Shown here: in pieces, positions 24,847 to 34,106 of the stretch | Numbering within the stretch: the stretch's first letter is position 1 | How the letters are laid out: each line of letters starts with the position of its first letter | Assembly: GCA_018829775.1 (NCBI GenBank) | Contig: JAHJTL010000053.1 | Coordinates: 1-50,504, forward strand | DNA: 50,504 nucleotides | Direction: 5' to 3' | Source of the DNA: Chloroflexota bacterium | Lineage (GTDB): Bacteria; Chloroflexota; Dehalococcoidia; Dehalococcoidales; RBG-16-60-22 | Position numbers and translations under genes: made by a program | Notes under the pieces: model-generated | The model's database searches: none | Told to the model about the DNA's origin: nothing | Seen by the model: the letters and a program-made list of their open reading frames with translations, nothing else

Positions 24847-25092
24847 ATGGTCACCTCTACTCAACTCAAGTCAAGCTATGTCGTCATTGATACGGAAAGG
24901 TGTAAAGGCTGCCAACTCTGCATTGCCTTCTGCCCCAAGGGAGTTTTAAAGCCCGCATCCCGCATCAACCGCATGGGTTATACGCCGGCCGAGGTCAACG
25001 AAGAGACCGCTCACGAATGCACCGGCTGCGGCATCTGCGCCCTGATGTGCCCGGACGTCGCCATTACCGTACATCGCCTCAATAAGGTGTGA
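24847..25092 (+). CDS. 2[4Fe-4S] ferredoxin, delta subunit of 2-oxoacid oxidoreductase
   Basis: This 81-residue iron-sulfur protein has two cluster motifs: Cys19-Cys22-Cys25-Cys29 (CKGCQLCIAFC) and Cys58-Cys61-Cys64-Cys68 (CTGCGICALMC). It would carry electrons from the ThDP site of the oxidoreductase encoded by the next three genes to free ferredoxin. Order and size fit the delta subunit of the four-subunit KOR/VOR/POR class. It is the first gene of the operon after the promoter at 24763-24791. Confidence 0.92.
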   Translation: MVTSTQLKSSYVVIDTERCKGCQLCIAFCPKGVLKPASRINRMGYTPAEVNEETAHECTGCGICALMCPDVAITVHRLNKV

Positions 25093-25134
25093 GATTAAGT
25101 TGCCGTTTGACTTCTTTCGCTTTGGGGGTTTCCA

Positions 25135-26184
25135 ATGTCTGAAAAGACTCTGATGGCAGGTAATATCGCCATTGCTGAAGGTGCCATTTTAGCCGGCTGC
25201 CAGGCTTATTTCGGCTACCCGATTACCCCCCAGAACGAGCTCCTCGAGCACATGTCAAAACGGATGCCTGAGGAGGGAAGGATTTTCCTGCAGACGGAAA
25301 GCGAGCTGGCCGCTATTAACATGGTATATGGCGCTGCGGCGTCCGGCTGTCGCGCCATGACTTCCACCTCCAGCCCCGGATTCAGCCTGCAGCAGGAAGG
25401 TATCTCCTACATGGCCGGCGCCGAAATCCCGGCGGTAGTGGTGAACGTGATGCGCGGTGGTCCCGGTTTGGGCACCATCGGCGGGGCACAGGGCGACTAT
25501 TTTCAGGCCACCAAAGGTGGAGGCCACGGCGATTACCACGTGATTACTCTGGCACCGGCCTCGGTACAGGAGATGATGGACCTCACCATGCTCGCTTTTG
25601 AACTCGCCGATAAATACCGCAATCCGGTGGTTATGCTGCCGGACGGCTTCCTCGGCCAGGCCATCGAGCCGGTAACTATGCGCGAACCGGTCACGGAGGT
25701 GCCCGAGAAACCCTGGGCCATCACCGGCGCGGTTGGTCGGCCCAAGAACATAATCAATTCCTTTGCCATGGACCCGGTTAATTACCGCCCCCGGGTCGAG
25801 CTTTTACGCCATAAGTTCGAGAGAATAAGACAGGGCGAAGTCCGCTACGAAGGTATCCACCTCGACGATGCGGAACTGGTCATCGTCGCCTACGGCAGTG
25901 CTTTTCGTTCGGCAATGACGGCCATGAAAATGGCCCGCGAGGAAGGATTAAAAGTCGGCATATTCCGCCCCATCACCCTTTTCCCCTTCCCCGTTAAACC
26001 CCTGTCCGATTTATCACAGAATGGCAATCGTTTCCTGGTGGCGGAGCTGAGCCTCGGCCAGCTCATCGAAGATGTCAGGCTTTCGGTTAGTGCGGATTCC
26101 CAGGTGGCACTGGCCAATCAGTTCGGCGGCGTGCCCATCTCCCCCGACGAGATACTGGAAGCCGTTGAAAGAATCATGAAGTAA
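25135..26184 (+). CDS. 2-oxoacid:ferredoxin oxidoreductase alpha subunit (VorB/KorA-like)
   Basis: This 349-residue subunit provides the pyrimidine-binding side of the ThDP site. Family features are LMAGNIAIAEGAILAGCQAYFGYPITPQNE at the start, a TESELAAINMVYGAAASG segment with the cofactor-activating Glu, TSSPGFSLQQEGISYMAGAE, and a C-terminal transketolase-like domain with VAYGSAFRSAMTAM and GIFRPITLFPFP. Both VOR (2-oxoisovalerate) and KOR (2-oxoglutarate) share these. The neighbouring isobutyryl-CoA-mutase-like genes favour the branched-chain VOR reaction: 2-oxoisovalerate plus CoA to isobutyryl-CoA, CO2 and reduced ferredoxin. Confidence 0.92.
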   Translation: MSEKTLMAGNIAIAEGAILAGCQAYFGYPITPQNELLEHMSKRMPEEGRIFLQTESELAAINMVYGAAASGCRAMTSTSSPGFSLQQEGISYMAGAEIPAVVVNVMRGGPGLGTIGGAQGDYFQATKGGGHGDYHVITLAPASVQEMMDLTMLAFELADKYRNPVVMLPDGFLGQAIEPVTMREPVTEVPEKPWAITGAVGRPKNIINSFAMDPVNYRPRVELLRHKFERIRQGEVRYEGIHLDDAELVIVAYGSAFRSAMTAMKMAREEGLKVGIFRPITLFPFPVKPLSDLSQNGNRFLVAELSLGQLIEDVRLSVSADSQVALANQFGGVPISPDEILEAVERIMK

Positions 26185-26199
26185 CAGGTTAAGGTTGAA

Positions 26200-27000
26200 A
26201 TGGCCCGGTTAGACGATAAAGAATTAGAGACAATACGATATCAGCGGCCGGAATCAATGGAGGAACATCCCTTCCATTTCTGCCCCGGCTGCGGTCACGG
26301 TATTGTTTTCCGTCTTGTCGCCGAGGTAATTGATGAGCTGAAAATCAGAGAAAGGGCGATATGCGTGGCCTCAATCGGCTGCTCGGTCAACTCTTACGAA
26401 TTTTTCAAATTCGACGGCCTTGAGTCGGCCCACGGGCGTGCTCCCGCCGTGGCCACCGCCATCAAACGATGCCATCCCCACCTCATCCCCTTCACCTACC
26501 AGGGCGACGGCGACCTGGCCGCAATCGGCACCGCCGAAATCGTACACGCCTGCGCCCGCGGTGAAAACATCACCACTATCTTCGTCAATAACGCTATCTA
26601 CGGCATGACCGGAGGCCAGATGGCCCCCACCACGCTCCTCGGTATGTACTCGACCTCAACACCAGACGGGCGAAAATCACCCCTTGCCGGCTACCCCATC
26701 CGCGTCTGTGAGATGCTGTCGACACTGGAAGGCACGGCATATATAGCCCGCGTTGCCGTGCACAGTCCGGCTGCGGTCAGAAAAGCCAAGCAGGCGATAA
26801 AGCTCGCTTTCCGTACTCAGCTTGCCGGCTTGGGAATGTCACTGGTCGAGGTGCTGTCTCCCTGCCCGACCAACTGGCGGGTGGAGCCCGTTAAGGCCAT
26901 GGACTGGCTTGCGGAAAACATGCTTCCCCACTACCCGCTTGGAGAATATAAGGTGATTGAAGCCGTTGCGGCATTGAAAAAAGAGGTCGGCCATGCATGA
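26200..27000 (+). CDS. 2-oxoacid:ferredoxin oxidoreductase beta subunit (VorA/KorB-like)
   Basis: This 266-residue subunit binds the ThDP diphosphate through GDGDLAAIGTAEIVHA and, further on, FVNNAIYGMTGGQMAPTT. An early FCPGCGHGIVFR with a later ASIGCSVNS resembles the cysteine pattern of this subunit class. It lies 16 bases after the alpha gene. The gamma gene overlaps its end by 8 bases, so the subunits are made together. The substrate call follows the alpha subunit entry. Confidence 0.92.
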   Translation: MARLDDKELETIRYQRPESMEEHPFHFCPGCGHGIVFRLVAEVIDELKIRERAICVASIGCSVNSYEFFKFDGLESAHGRAPAVATAIKRCHPHLIPFTYQGDGDLAAIGTAEIVHACARGENITTIFVNNAIYGMTGGQMAPTTLLGMYSTSTPDGRKSPLAGYPIRVCEMLSTLEGTAYIARVAVHSPAAVRKAKQAIKLAFRTQLAGLGMSLVEVLSPCPTNWRVEPVKAMDWLAENMLPHYPLGEYKVIEAVAALKKEVGHA

Positions 27001-27592
27001 GGAAATTTCCATAGGCGGTTTTGGTGGACAGGGGGTGCTGTTCATCGGGCGGCTGCTCACCGAGGCCGCTTTCAGAGAAGCGCGCGAAGTGGTATACATG
27101 CCCGCGTACGGGGCTGAGAAAAGGGGAGGCACCGTCTGGTGCAACGTTACCATCTCAGATGAACGCATCGGCGCTCTGTTTATTTCCCGGCCCACCGTCG
27201 CCGTGGCCATGAGTTCGGCTTCCCTGGCCAGGTTCGAACAGACCACCAAGTCGGGCGGACTGCTCGTGGTTAACCAGACACTGGTACCGGAAACAGTTGG
27301 GCGGAACGATATCGCTGTAGTCTACGTTCCAGCAAACGACCTGGCGGCAGAGGCCGGGGACAGCGGCATTGGCAATCTGGTGGTCCTCGGCGCGCTGCTT
27401 GCTTATCGTCCGGTCGTCTCTCTGAATAGCATTCACAAGATTATGGAGGAGACGCTTGCCAAGAAACAGAAGTTATTGAATATGAATCGGAAAGCACTGG
27501 AGAGCGGCTACAGCTGGACACAGACGGAATACGCGGGCCAGATACCGGGCCTGAAGAGCGGTGGATTACCATGTTCGATGAGAAGACACTGA
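26993..27592 (+). CDS. 2-oxoacid:ferredoxin oxidoreductase gamma subunit (VorC/KorC-like)
   Basis: This 199-residue subunit has the family opening [22 protein letters not shown], then [25 protein letters not shown] and [11 protein letters not shown]. It completes the heterotetramer and probably contributes to CoA binding. It overlaps the beta gene by 8 bases and the mutase gene by 22 bases. This tight double overlap ties the oxidoreductase and the B12 mutase into one translational unit. Confidence 0.9.
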   Translation: MHEEISIGGFGGQGVLFIGRLLTEAAFREAREVVYMPAYGAEKRGGTVWCNVTISDERIGALFISRPTVAVAMSSASLARFEQTTKSGGLLVVNQTLVPETVGRNDIAVVYVPANDLAAEAGDSGIGNLVVLGALLAYRPVVSLNSIHKIMEETLAKKQKLLNMNRKALESGYSWTQTEYAGQIPGLKSGGLPCSMRRH

Positions 27593-29247
27593 CCGATGCC
27601 CGCCAGGGGATGAAAAAATGGGAGGCTGAGGTTATTAAATCAGCCCCTGACCTGGCGGCAAAAAAACGGCTCTCCACCATTTCCGACCTGCTGGTAAACC
27701 CGATATACACTCCGGAAGATATTCGTAACCTGGGCTTCGAGCGTGATATCGGCTATCCCGGATTTTTTCCGTTCACCCGCGGCTGTCAGGCCACCGGCTA
27801 CCGTGGTCGGGTCTGGACATTCCGCATGTTCTCCGGACTGGGCAACGCCGAGGATACTAACCGGAGATGGCACCAGCTCCTAAAAGAGGGCGAGACCGGC
27901 CTGAGCACCGCCTTCGATTTCCCCACCCTGATGGGCTACGATTCCGATTCTCCAAAGGCCAGAGCCGAGGTCGGCAAGTGCGGGGTGGCCATCGATACCC
28001 TGACCGATTTTGAAATTCTAACCAGGGATATCCCGTTGGGTGAAGTGACCACCTCCATGACCATCAACCCGCCCGCCAGTGCGCTCTGGGCAATGTACCT
28101 GGTAGCCGCCGAGAAGCAGGGGGTGAGCTGGGACAGGGTGGGCGGTACCATTCAAAACGACATGCTCAAAGAGTTCATCGCCCAGAAAACTTTTATGTGT
28201 CCGCCGGAACCGTCGATAAGGCTTATCAGCGACACCATCGAGTTCGGCACCAAATATGTGCCCCGCTGGAACACCATCAGCATCAGCGGCTACCATATCC
28301 GCGAGGCCGGTGCCACCGCCGTGCAGGAATTAGCCTTTACTCTGGCGGATGGGATTGCCTATGTTCAGGATGTCATCGAGCGTAAGAAACTTGACGTTGA
28401 CGCTTTTGCGCCGAGGTTGTCTTTCTTTTTCGACTCTCACATGGACTTTTTTGAGGAAATCGCCAAGTTCCGGGCGGCGCGGCGGATGTGGGCCCAAATC
28501 ATGAAGGACAGGTTCAAGGCCAAAAACTCCCGATCCTGGTGGCTGAGGTTCCACACCCAGACGGCCGGCTGCTCGCTGACGCACCAGCAACCACATAATA
28601 ACATCATCCGCACCACCACCGAGGCGCTGGCGGCTGTCCTGGGCGGAACGCAGTCGCTGCATACCAATTCCTTCGACGAAGAATATGCCCTGCCCACGGA
28701 ATTCGCCGCCACCATTGCCCTCCGCACCCAGCAGATACTGGCCGAGGAGACCGGCGTGGTCAATACCATCGACCCTCTGGCCGGTTCCTATTATATGGAG
28801 GCACTGACCCGCCAGATAGAAGATGAAGCCTGGAAATACATCAAACGAATCGATGATATGGGCGGTATGCTGGCGGCAATTGACCGTGGATTTCCACAGC
28901 GGGAGATTGCCAATGCCGCCTACAGGTTTAAACAGCAGGTGGATGCTCAGGAAAAGCTAATCGTGGGCGTTAATAAATACCTGGCCGAAGAGGAAACCCC
29001 GATTGAGATACTGAAGATTGACGAAAAGGTTGAAGCAGAACAGGTCAAAAGGCTGAAGAAAATAAAGAGAAGCCGGGACAGCCGGGCGGTGGCGCAAACC
29101 CTCAATGACCTCCGTGCCTCCTGCCGGAGCGATAAAAACGTCATGCCCTGTGTTATCGAAGCGGTCAGGGCTTATGCCACCGAGCAGGAAATCTGTGATG
29201 TCTACCGCGAGGTCTTCGGTGAGTACCACGATCCCGGTTTCTTCTAA
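27571..29247 (+). CDS. B12-dependent acyl-CoA mutase large subunit, isobutyryl-CoA-mutase-like
   Basis: This 558-residue TIM-barrel subunit belongs to the methylmalonyl-CoA mutase family, with [35 protein letters not shown] and [13 protein letters not shown]. Numbering here runs two below that of the P. shermanii enzyme. Gln195 and His242 match Gln197 and His244. Phe87 (FRMF) replaces Tyr89, and Gln205 (FIAQK) replaces Arg207, the residue that holds the methylmalonyl carboxylate. Phe/Gln is the isobutyryl-CoA mutase pair, so isobutyryl-CoA to butyryl-CoA is the likely reaction. [12 protein letters not shown] also fits IcmA. The cobalamin domain is absent and is encoded by the next gene. Pivalyl-CoA mutase is an alternative. 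Confidence 0.88.
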   Translation: MFDEKTLTDARQGMKKWEAEVIKSAPDLAAKKRLSTISDLLVNPIYTPEDIRNLGFERDIGYPGFFPFTRGCQATGYRGRVWTFRMFSGLGNAEDTNRRWHQLLKEGETGLSTAFDFPTLMGYDSDSPKARAEVGKCGVAIDTLTDFEILTRDIPLGEVTTSMTINPPASALWAMYLVAAEKQGVSWDRVGGTIQNDMLKEFIAQKTFMCPPEPSIRLISDTIEFGTKYVPRWNTISISGYHIREAGATAVQELAFTLADGIAYVQDVIERKKLDVDAFAPRLSFFFDSHMDFFEEIAKFRAARRMWAQIMKDRFKAKNSRSWWLRFHTQTAGCSLTHQQPHNNIIRTTTEALAAVLGGTQSLHTNSFDEEYALPTEFAATIALRTQQILAEETGVVNTIDPLAGSYYMEALTRQIEDEAWKYIKRIDDMGGMLAAIDRGFPQREIANAAYRFKQQVDAQEKLIVGVNKYLAEEETPIEILKIDEKVEAEQVKRLKKIKRSRDSRAVAQTLNDLRASCRSDKNVMPCVIEAVRAYATEQEICDVYREVFGEYHDPGFF

Positions 29248-29260
29248 TTTGGAAAGGACA

Positions 29261-29680
29261 ATGGAAAGAAAATTACGGGTGCTGGTTGCCAAGCCCGGCC
29301 TTGATGGCCATGACCGCGGCGCCAGGATTATCGCCCGCGGCTTCCGTGACGCGGGATTTGAAGTCATCTACACCGGCGTGCACCAGACCCCGGAGCAGAT
29401 TGCAAGCGCCGCGATTCAGGAGGATGTTGACCTGGTCGGTTTAAGCTGCCTTTCCGGGGCGCACCTGTACCTGTTTTCCGAGGTAGTCAGACAGCTGAAG
29501 GCCAGCGGTGCCGGCGATATCACCGTCATCGGCGGCGGTATCATTCCGGAGGAAGATATTCCCAGATTAAAGGAAGCCGGCATCAGGCGCGTATTCCTGC
29601 CGGGTACCCCGATTGCTGAAATCGTCGACTGGACACGGAAAAACATACGGCCGGAAAGCCGTTCCCATACCTCATCCTGA
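29261..29680 (+). CDS. Cobalamin-binding small subunit of acyl-CoA mutase
   Basis: The start at 29261 (GGAAAGGA just before it, 13 bases after the large-subunit stop) gives a 139-residue stand-alone B12 domain; a longer in-frame extension to 29105 is only overlap with the upstream gene. The motif DGHDRG (Asp15, His17, Gly20) supplies the lower axial histidine. GLSCLSG and VIGGGII are the SxL and GG motifs of the same fold. With the gene upstream it forms the two-subunit IcmA/IcmB arrangement. No MeaB/MeaI-type GTPase chaperone gene is visible in the window. Confidence 0.92.
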   Translation: MERKLRVLVAKPGLDGHDRGARIIARGFRDAGFEVIYTGVHQTPEQIASAAIQEDVDLVGLSCLSGAHLYLFSEVVRQLKASGAGDITVIGGGIIPEEDIPRLKEAGIRRVFLPGTPIAEIVDWTRKNIRPESRSHTSS

Positions 29681-29890
29681 AAGGCGGTGAAACCGTAAAG
29701 GCCAGGCCATCTATCCTCCCCGAATGCCTCTGCTGCTGTCATTCGCCGTCCAAGACCAGTTTATGGTATAACTATTCTGAAATCATTTTTTCAGACTTTA
29801 CCGCTGCCAAATTTTCGATTGCTTGTCTTTAAAAAGTTACCGAACCCGCCACAGGTCTATTAATATGCCGGTAAAAGGGGGAAACAAACA

Positions 29891-31561
29891 ATGAACGCAT
29901 GGGAAGCAATGGTCAATATGCTTAAGGCTGAGGGAATCGAATATATCTTCGGTATAGGAGATTCCGGCTTGCAGCTCTATGCGGAGAAGATTGAAGGCAT
30001 AAGAAACGTAAACCTGCGCTATGAGGGGTCGGCGCCGTTCATGGCCATGGCCTATGCCAGGCTGAGCGGGAGGCCTGGCGTTTGCACTGCCAGCATTGGA
30101 CCCGGAACGGCAAACCTGCTTCCCGGCGTCTTAGAGGCATATTCCGGCTGCTCACCCCTGGTGATAATCAATGCCGCCAGCTCGCAGAAAACGTATGGCA
30201 TGGGGGAGTTCCAGGAATCCGACCAGCTAGCCCAGATGAAGCCCATAACCAAATGGAGCGCCCGCATCCCTTACACCGAGAGAATACCGTGGTTTGTGCG
30301 CCGGGCTTTTTCCATAGCTGTCAACGGGCAGCCAGGGCCTGTTTTCCTGGAGATGCCTTATGATGTTAGCGGGAAAACGCGCTGGGAACTGCACGATATA
30401 GGAAATCCCCAGTATGTGCCGGCAAAGAAGATTCGCACCGGAGGTGACCTCGAGCTAATAAATGAAGCGGTTAAGCTTCTTACAAAGGCGGAAAGACCGG
30501 TGGCGATTTCCGGAAACGGAACAGTGCTGGCAGAAGCAGCCGAGGAATTCAAGCAGTTTATCGAGTCGCTGGGCATACCTTTTCTTACTACGCCAGGCGG
30601 AAGAGGTATTCTGCCTGAAACCCACCCGCTGGCCCTCGGCTTATGCGGTTACTACCGTACCAAAGTTGGGAAAGAAGTCTATTCCGATGCCGACCTGGTA
30701 TTCACGGTTGGCACAAGAAATGAAAGTTACGAGACCCACCAGTGGCGCGACTTTCCCGAGGGAGCCAAGTTCATTCAGGTTGATATTTCACCAGAGGAGA
30801 TAGGGAAGAACTGGATGCCTGATGTCGGCATTGTTGGCGACGCCAAACTTGTCTTGAGACAGCTTACCTACGCCGTTCAAGACGGTAGTCCGACAGGCAA
30901 AGGTTTCCGTGAAATGCCCAGGGTGAAGGAAGTTCTTAAAGCAAAAGAGGAGTTCAGGAAAGAGGTCGAGGCGGAGTGCATGGTAGATGAGACCCCAATA
31001 CCGGCAAAGCGCGCCGTATATGAATTGAGCCGCGTCTTTGGCCGGAACACCGTCCTGGTCAGTGAGAACGGTTCGCAGGACTGCTGGTCATATTGCTGGC
31101 CGTATTACGAGGTACAGGACGGCTCGGAATGCGTGCCGGTTGCCGAGCAGACCTGCATGGGCATGGGCGTTGTCGGTGCCATTGCTGCCAAATTGACCAA
31201 ACCGGAGAAAAATGTGGTCTGTGTCACCGGCGATGGCGCCTTCCAGATGTACATGAAAGAGTTGCCAACGGCAGCTCAGTATAAGGCAGGGTGTACATGG
31301 CTGGTTTTGAACAACTCCGCGCTTGGCTGGGTCAAGCATCATCAAATGACTGCGGCAGGCTGGAATACCAGCACCTTCCAGGTGCAGCCCGATTTCGTCA
31401 AATGGGCGGAGGCATGCCAGTGCTTGGGCAGGAGAGTGGAGAAAGCATCTGAGATTAAACCAGCCCTGGAAGAGGCCCTGAAGGCGAATAAAGACGGAAA
31501 GCCCGCGGTCATTGATGTGGCAGTTGGGCTTGATATGTCTCACTTCCAGCGAGCCGCGTGA
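29891..31561 (+). CDS. ThDP-dependent enzyme of the acetolactate synthase/decarboxylase family
   Basis: The 556 residues have the three domains of this family: pyrimidine-binding (1-170, catalytic Glu45 in LRYEGSAPFMA), a middle domain (about 185-330), and diphosphate-binding (about 375-540, GDGAFQ from about residue 446, then LNNSALGW). GPGTANLLPGV and GEFQESDQL are typical. The family covers acetolactate synthase, oxalyl-CoA and benzoylformate decarboxylases and carboligases. It lacks an adjacent ilvN, so a catabolic decarboxylase or lyase is more likely than biosynthetic acetolactate synthase. It opens a series with an NAD-dependent dehydrogenase, an MFS carrier and a split UxaA lyase. Confidence 0.88.
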   Translation: MNAWEAMVNMLKAEGIEYIFGIGDSGLQLYAEKIEGIRNVNLRYEGSAPFMAMAYARLSGRPGVCTASIGPGTANLLPGVLEAYSGCSPLVIINAASSQKTYGMGEFQESDQLAQMKPITKWSARIPYTERIPWFVRRAFSIAVNGQPGPVFLEMPYDVSGKTRWELHDIGNPQYVPAKKIRTGGDLELINEAVKLLTKAERPVAISGNGTVLAEAAEEFKQFIESLGIPFLTTPGGRGILPETHPLALGLCGYYRTKVGKEVYSDADLVFTVGTRNESYETHQWRDFPEGAKFIQVDISPEEIGKNWMPDVGIVGDAKLVLRQLTYAVQDGSPTGKGFREMPRVKEVLKAKEEFRKEVEAECMVDETPIPAKRAVYELSRVFGRNTVLVSENGSQDCWSYCWPYYEVQDGSECVPVAEQTCMGMGVVGAIAAKLTKPEKNVVCVTGDGAFQMYMKELPTAAQYKAGCTWLVLNNSALGWVKHHQMTAAGWNTSTFQVQPDFVKWAEACQCLGRRVEKASEIKPALEEALKANKDGKPAVIDVAVGLDMSHFQRAA

Positions 31562-31612
31562 AACGCTCGCAGAGCAAGGTAAAATATCCAGCTGAAAGAA
31601 GGGGGAGGGGAT

Positions 31613-32482
31613 ATGACCACAATCGCACTTATGGGGGCCGGCGGGCAGATGGGAATGCGGATTGCCTGTAAACTGAAAGGCCGCTCTGACTACAATACGC
31701 TCTACGTGGAAATCGGCGAGGAGGGAAAGAAAAATCTTGCCGGTCTGGGCCTTTCTGTAATTCCTCAAGATAAGGCAATCGAACAGGCCGATGTGGTCAT
31801 ACTGGCCGTACCCGACCGCCTGATTGGCCCGATTTGCAGCGACATCGTCCCCAAAATAAAAAGCGGCACCATGATTATGGGGCTCGACCCGGCGGCGGGG
31901 TATGCCGGAATGCTCCCCGACCGTAAGGATATCACTTACTTCATCACACACCCCTGCCATGCCCCCATGTTCGGTGACGAGACCGACCCTGAAGCCCAGC
32001 AGGACTTCTTCGGCGGCGACAAGGCAAAGCAGAGCATCGTTTGCGCCTTACACCAGGGACCGGAGGAAGACTATGCCAAGGGAGAGGCGATTGCCCGGGT
32101 GATTTATGCTCCCGTACTTCATTCTTACCGGGTCACCACGGAGCAGATGGCGATTCTCGAGCCGGCACTCGTTGAGACCCTAGGGCTTACCTGCGTTTAC
32201 GTCATGAAAGAGGCCATGGATGAAGCGGTCAGGATGGGTGTGCCAGAGACAGTGGCGCGCGATTTTCTGTTTAGCCACCTCCGCTGTATGATGGGTGAGG
32301 TCTTTCTCTTGGAGGGTTCCACGCTCTCTGAAGGCGCCAAACTCGCTGTAGCCGAGGCGAAAAAACAAATATTCCAGCCCGGCTGGATGAATATCATGAA
32401 AATCGAGAGCATCAAGGAGAGTGTGCGGAAGATCACTCATGCTTCCGGCCCCTATACGACGCGTTTTCAGCACTCGGAGTAG
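31613..32482 (+). CDS. NAD-dependent dehydrogenase, D-apionate oxidoisomerase/PGDH-C type
   Basis: This 289-residue enzyme has an N-terminal Rossmann fold (ALMGAGGQMGMRIACKL, then YVEIGEEG and DVVILAVPDRLIGPI) and an all-helical second half that matches the phosphogluconate dehydrogenase C-terminal type, as in the D-apionate oxidoisomerase ApnO. THPCHAPMFGDE in the middle and EPALVETLGLT with AMDEAVRMGVP later are family features as I recall them. Such enzymes oxidise a hydroxy acid, sometimes with rearrangement or loss of CO2. GGGGGAGGGG before the ATG is a strong ribosome site. It lies 51 bases after the ThDP gene, in the same operon. Confidence 0.78.
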   Translation: MTTIALMGAGGQMGMRIACKLKGRSDYNTLYVEIGEEGKKNLAGLGLSVIPQDKAIEQADVVILAVPDRLIGPICSDIVPKIKSGTMIMGLDPAAGYAGMLPDRKDITYFITHPCHAPMFGDETDPEAQQDFFGGDKAKQSIVCALHQGPEEDYAKGEAIARVIYAPVLHSYRVTTEQMAILEPALVETLGLTCVYVMKEAMDEAVRMGVPETVARDFLFSHLRCMMGEVFLLEGSTLSEGAKLAVAEAKKQIFQPGWMNIMKIESIKESVRKITHASGPYTTRFQHSE

Positions 32483-32508
32483 AAATTTGATGATACAATT
32501 ATTCAGCC

Positions 32509-33783
32509 ATGCTTTTTAACCGGAAATCCACCAGGATATTCTACGGGTGGTGGATAGTCGGGGCTGCCTTCCTCATCGCGATGTACTGCGGTGGCGTCGT
32601 CTTCTACGGTTTTACCGCTATCTTTGAACCAATCGCCAATGACATGGGCTGGAGCTATGCGCAGATTTCCCTGGCGGCTTCATTGCGCGGCCTTGAGCTC
32701 GGCCTGCTGGCACCGCTCACCGGCATATTGACCGACCGACTGGGCCCACGCCGCCTCATTTTCGCTGGGGCGATTATTACGGCCCTGGGGCTTTTCCTTC
32801 TCAGCCGGACCACATCGCTGGCCACGTTTTACGGTGCCTTCGCCCTCATCGCCATAGGCATGAGCGCCACCACTCTCACCGTGCTGATGACCGCCGTCGC
32901 CAGCTGGTTCCGCTTAAAGGTGGGCATCGCCTGCGGTATCGCCATGTCCGGTTTTGGCTTCAGCGGCCTGCTTGTGCCCCTGATTGTTAAACTCATTGAC
33001 ATCTTTGATTGGCGGATGACCATATCCATTCTGGCCGCTGGTGTGCTGGCCATAGTCCTTCCGCTCTCCTTTGTTTTTCGGCACCGACCCGAACAGTACG
33101 GTTACCAGCCCGATGGCCTTGAAGAAGCTTCTTCACCGTTATCCAACACCTCCACTGCTACACAGTCCCCCAAATCGAACTTCAGAGTAACGCAGGTGCT
33201 TAGAAGCGTCACGTTCTGGCGCATTGCCATGACCTTCATGGTCCACGTTATACTGATAAGCAGCGTTATCACCCACATTATGCCGTACCTGAGCAGCATT
33301 GGTATGGACAGGACCAGGGCTGGCTTCGTGGCCATGATATTACCGATATTGAGCGTCGGGGGGCGTCTGGGCTTCGGCTGGCTGGCGGACAGGTCGGACC
33401 GGCGACGGGTGGCGTCCATTGCCTTTGGCCTGATTACCATCGGTTTGTTCTGTTTCGGTTCCGCCCCCAGTGCCGGTCTTTGGCTGCTGGTTCCCTTTCT
33501 CTTCCTTTTCGGTGTCGGCTACGGCGGCTCTACCGGTATAAGGCCTTCCTTAGTAGTCGAGTACTTCGGCCGTGCTAATTTTGGGAGTATCTTTGGCTTT
33601 ATCGTCGGTATCAACGCCCTGGGCGGTATCGTCGGGCCGTTCCTGGCGGGATGGGTATTCGATACCTGGGGCAGCTACCAGGGAGTCTGGCTCGCCTCTT
33701 CTGGACTCGCGGTTGCCGCGGTATTGCTGATTTACAATGTTTCACCGGTTAAAATAATCCCTGAATCTGATACCAGAGATTGA
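32509..33783 (+). CDS. Major facilitator superfamily transporter (monocarboxylate/oxalate-type)
   Basis: This 424-residue carrier has 12 predicted membrane segments in two halves with a central loop near 195-225. The family signature after segment 2 is seen as GILTDRLGPRRLIF, and the second-half equivalent as GWLADRSDRRRVAS. It is most like the oxalate/formate and monocarboxylate group, matching an organic-acid substrate. It lies 26 bases after the dehydrogenase gene. A UxaA-type small-subunit gene begins 14 bases after its stop, so it probably imports the substrate of this operon. Confidence 0.88.
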   Translation: MLFNRKSTRIFYGWWIVGAAFLIAMYCGGVVFYGFTAIFEPIANDMGWSYAQISLAASLRGLELGLLAPLTGILTDRLGPRRLIFAGAIITALGLFLLSRTTSLATFYGAFALIAIGMSATTLTVLMTAVASWFRLKVGIACGIAMSGFGFSGLLVPLIVKLIDIFDWRMTISILAAGVLAIVLPLSFVFRHRPEQYGYQPDGLEEASSPLSNTSTATQSPKSNFRVTQVLRSVTFWRIAMTFMVHVILISSVITHIMPYLSSIGMDRTRAGFVAMILPILSVGGRLGFGWLADRSDRRRVASIAFGLITIGLFCFGSAPSAGLWLLVPFLFLFGVGYGGSTGIRPSLVVEYFGRANFGSIFGFIVGINALGGIVGPFLAGWVFDTWGSYQGVWLASSGLAVAAVLLIYNVSPVKIIPESDTRD

Positions 33784-33797
33784 GAAGGAGGTATTCA

Positions 33798-34106
33798 ATG
33801 ACAGCAAGAGGGGCATTGAGACTTTCGGAAAAGGACAACGTGGCCACGCTTCTTGAGGATGCAGCGCCCGGAACCGGGGTGCTGATTCACCTCGGCAAAG
33901 AGACCGGTACCGTTAACGCCAGAGAAAGCATACCTTTCGGTTTCAAAATCGCCGTGACTGACATTGCCAGAGGCGCCGCTATCATCAAGTACGGCGAACC
34001 TATCGGCATCGCCTCGCGCGACATCAAAAAGGGAGAGATGGTCCATATCCACAACCTGGAAGGCGCACGGGGCAGAGGAGACTTAACAAAAGGAGACGTC
34101 AAATGA
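33798..34106 (+). CDS. UxaA-family SAF-domain small subunit (split lyase)
   Basis: The 102-residue protein matches the N-terminal SAF domain of altronate/galactarate dehydratases. It includes SEKDNVATLLEDAAPGT, IPFGFKIAVTDIARGAAIIKYGEPIG and the closing KGEMVHIHNLEGARGRGD. The start at 33798 is chosen because GAAGGAGG is 6 bases upstream; a TTG at 33780 is inside that site. Separate small subunits are known in sulfolactate sulfo-lyase (SuyA) and some sugar-acid dehydratases. The stop overlaps the large-subunit start by 4 bases. Confidence 0.87.
   Translation: MTARGALRLSEKDNVATLLEDAAPGTGVLIHLGKETGTVNARESIPFGFKIAVTDIARGAAIIKYGEPIGIASRDIKKGEMVHIHNLEGARGRGDLTKGDVK

Noticed and set aside
27571-29247. 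Plain methylmalonyl-CoA mutase
   Set aside because: The residues that hold the methylmalonyl carboxylate are replaced by Phe and Gln, the isobutyryl-CoA mutase pair.
29105-29260. N-terminal extension of the cobalamin-binding subunit
   Set aside because: It lies within the mutase large subunit in another frame. GGAAAGGA and the family length support the start at 29261.
31088-31960. 290-residue minus-strand frame
   Set aside because: It is antisense to the ThDP enzyme and the dehydrogenase, which carry clear motifs.
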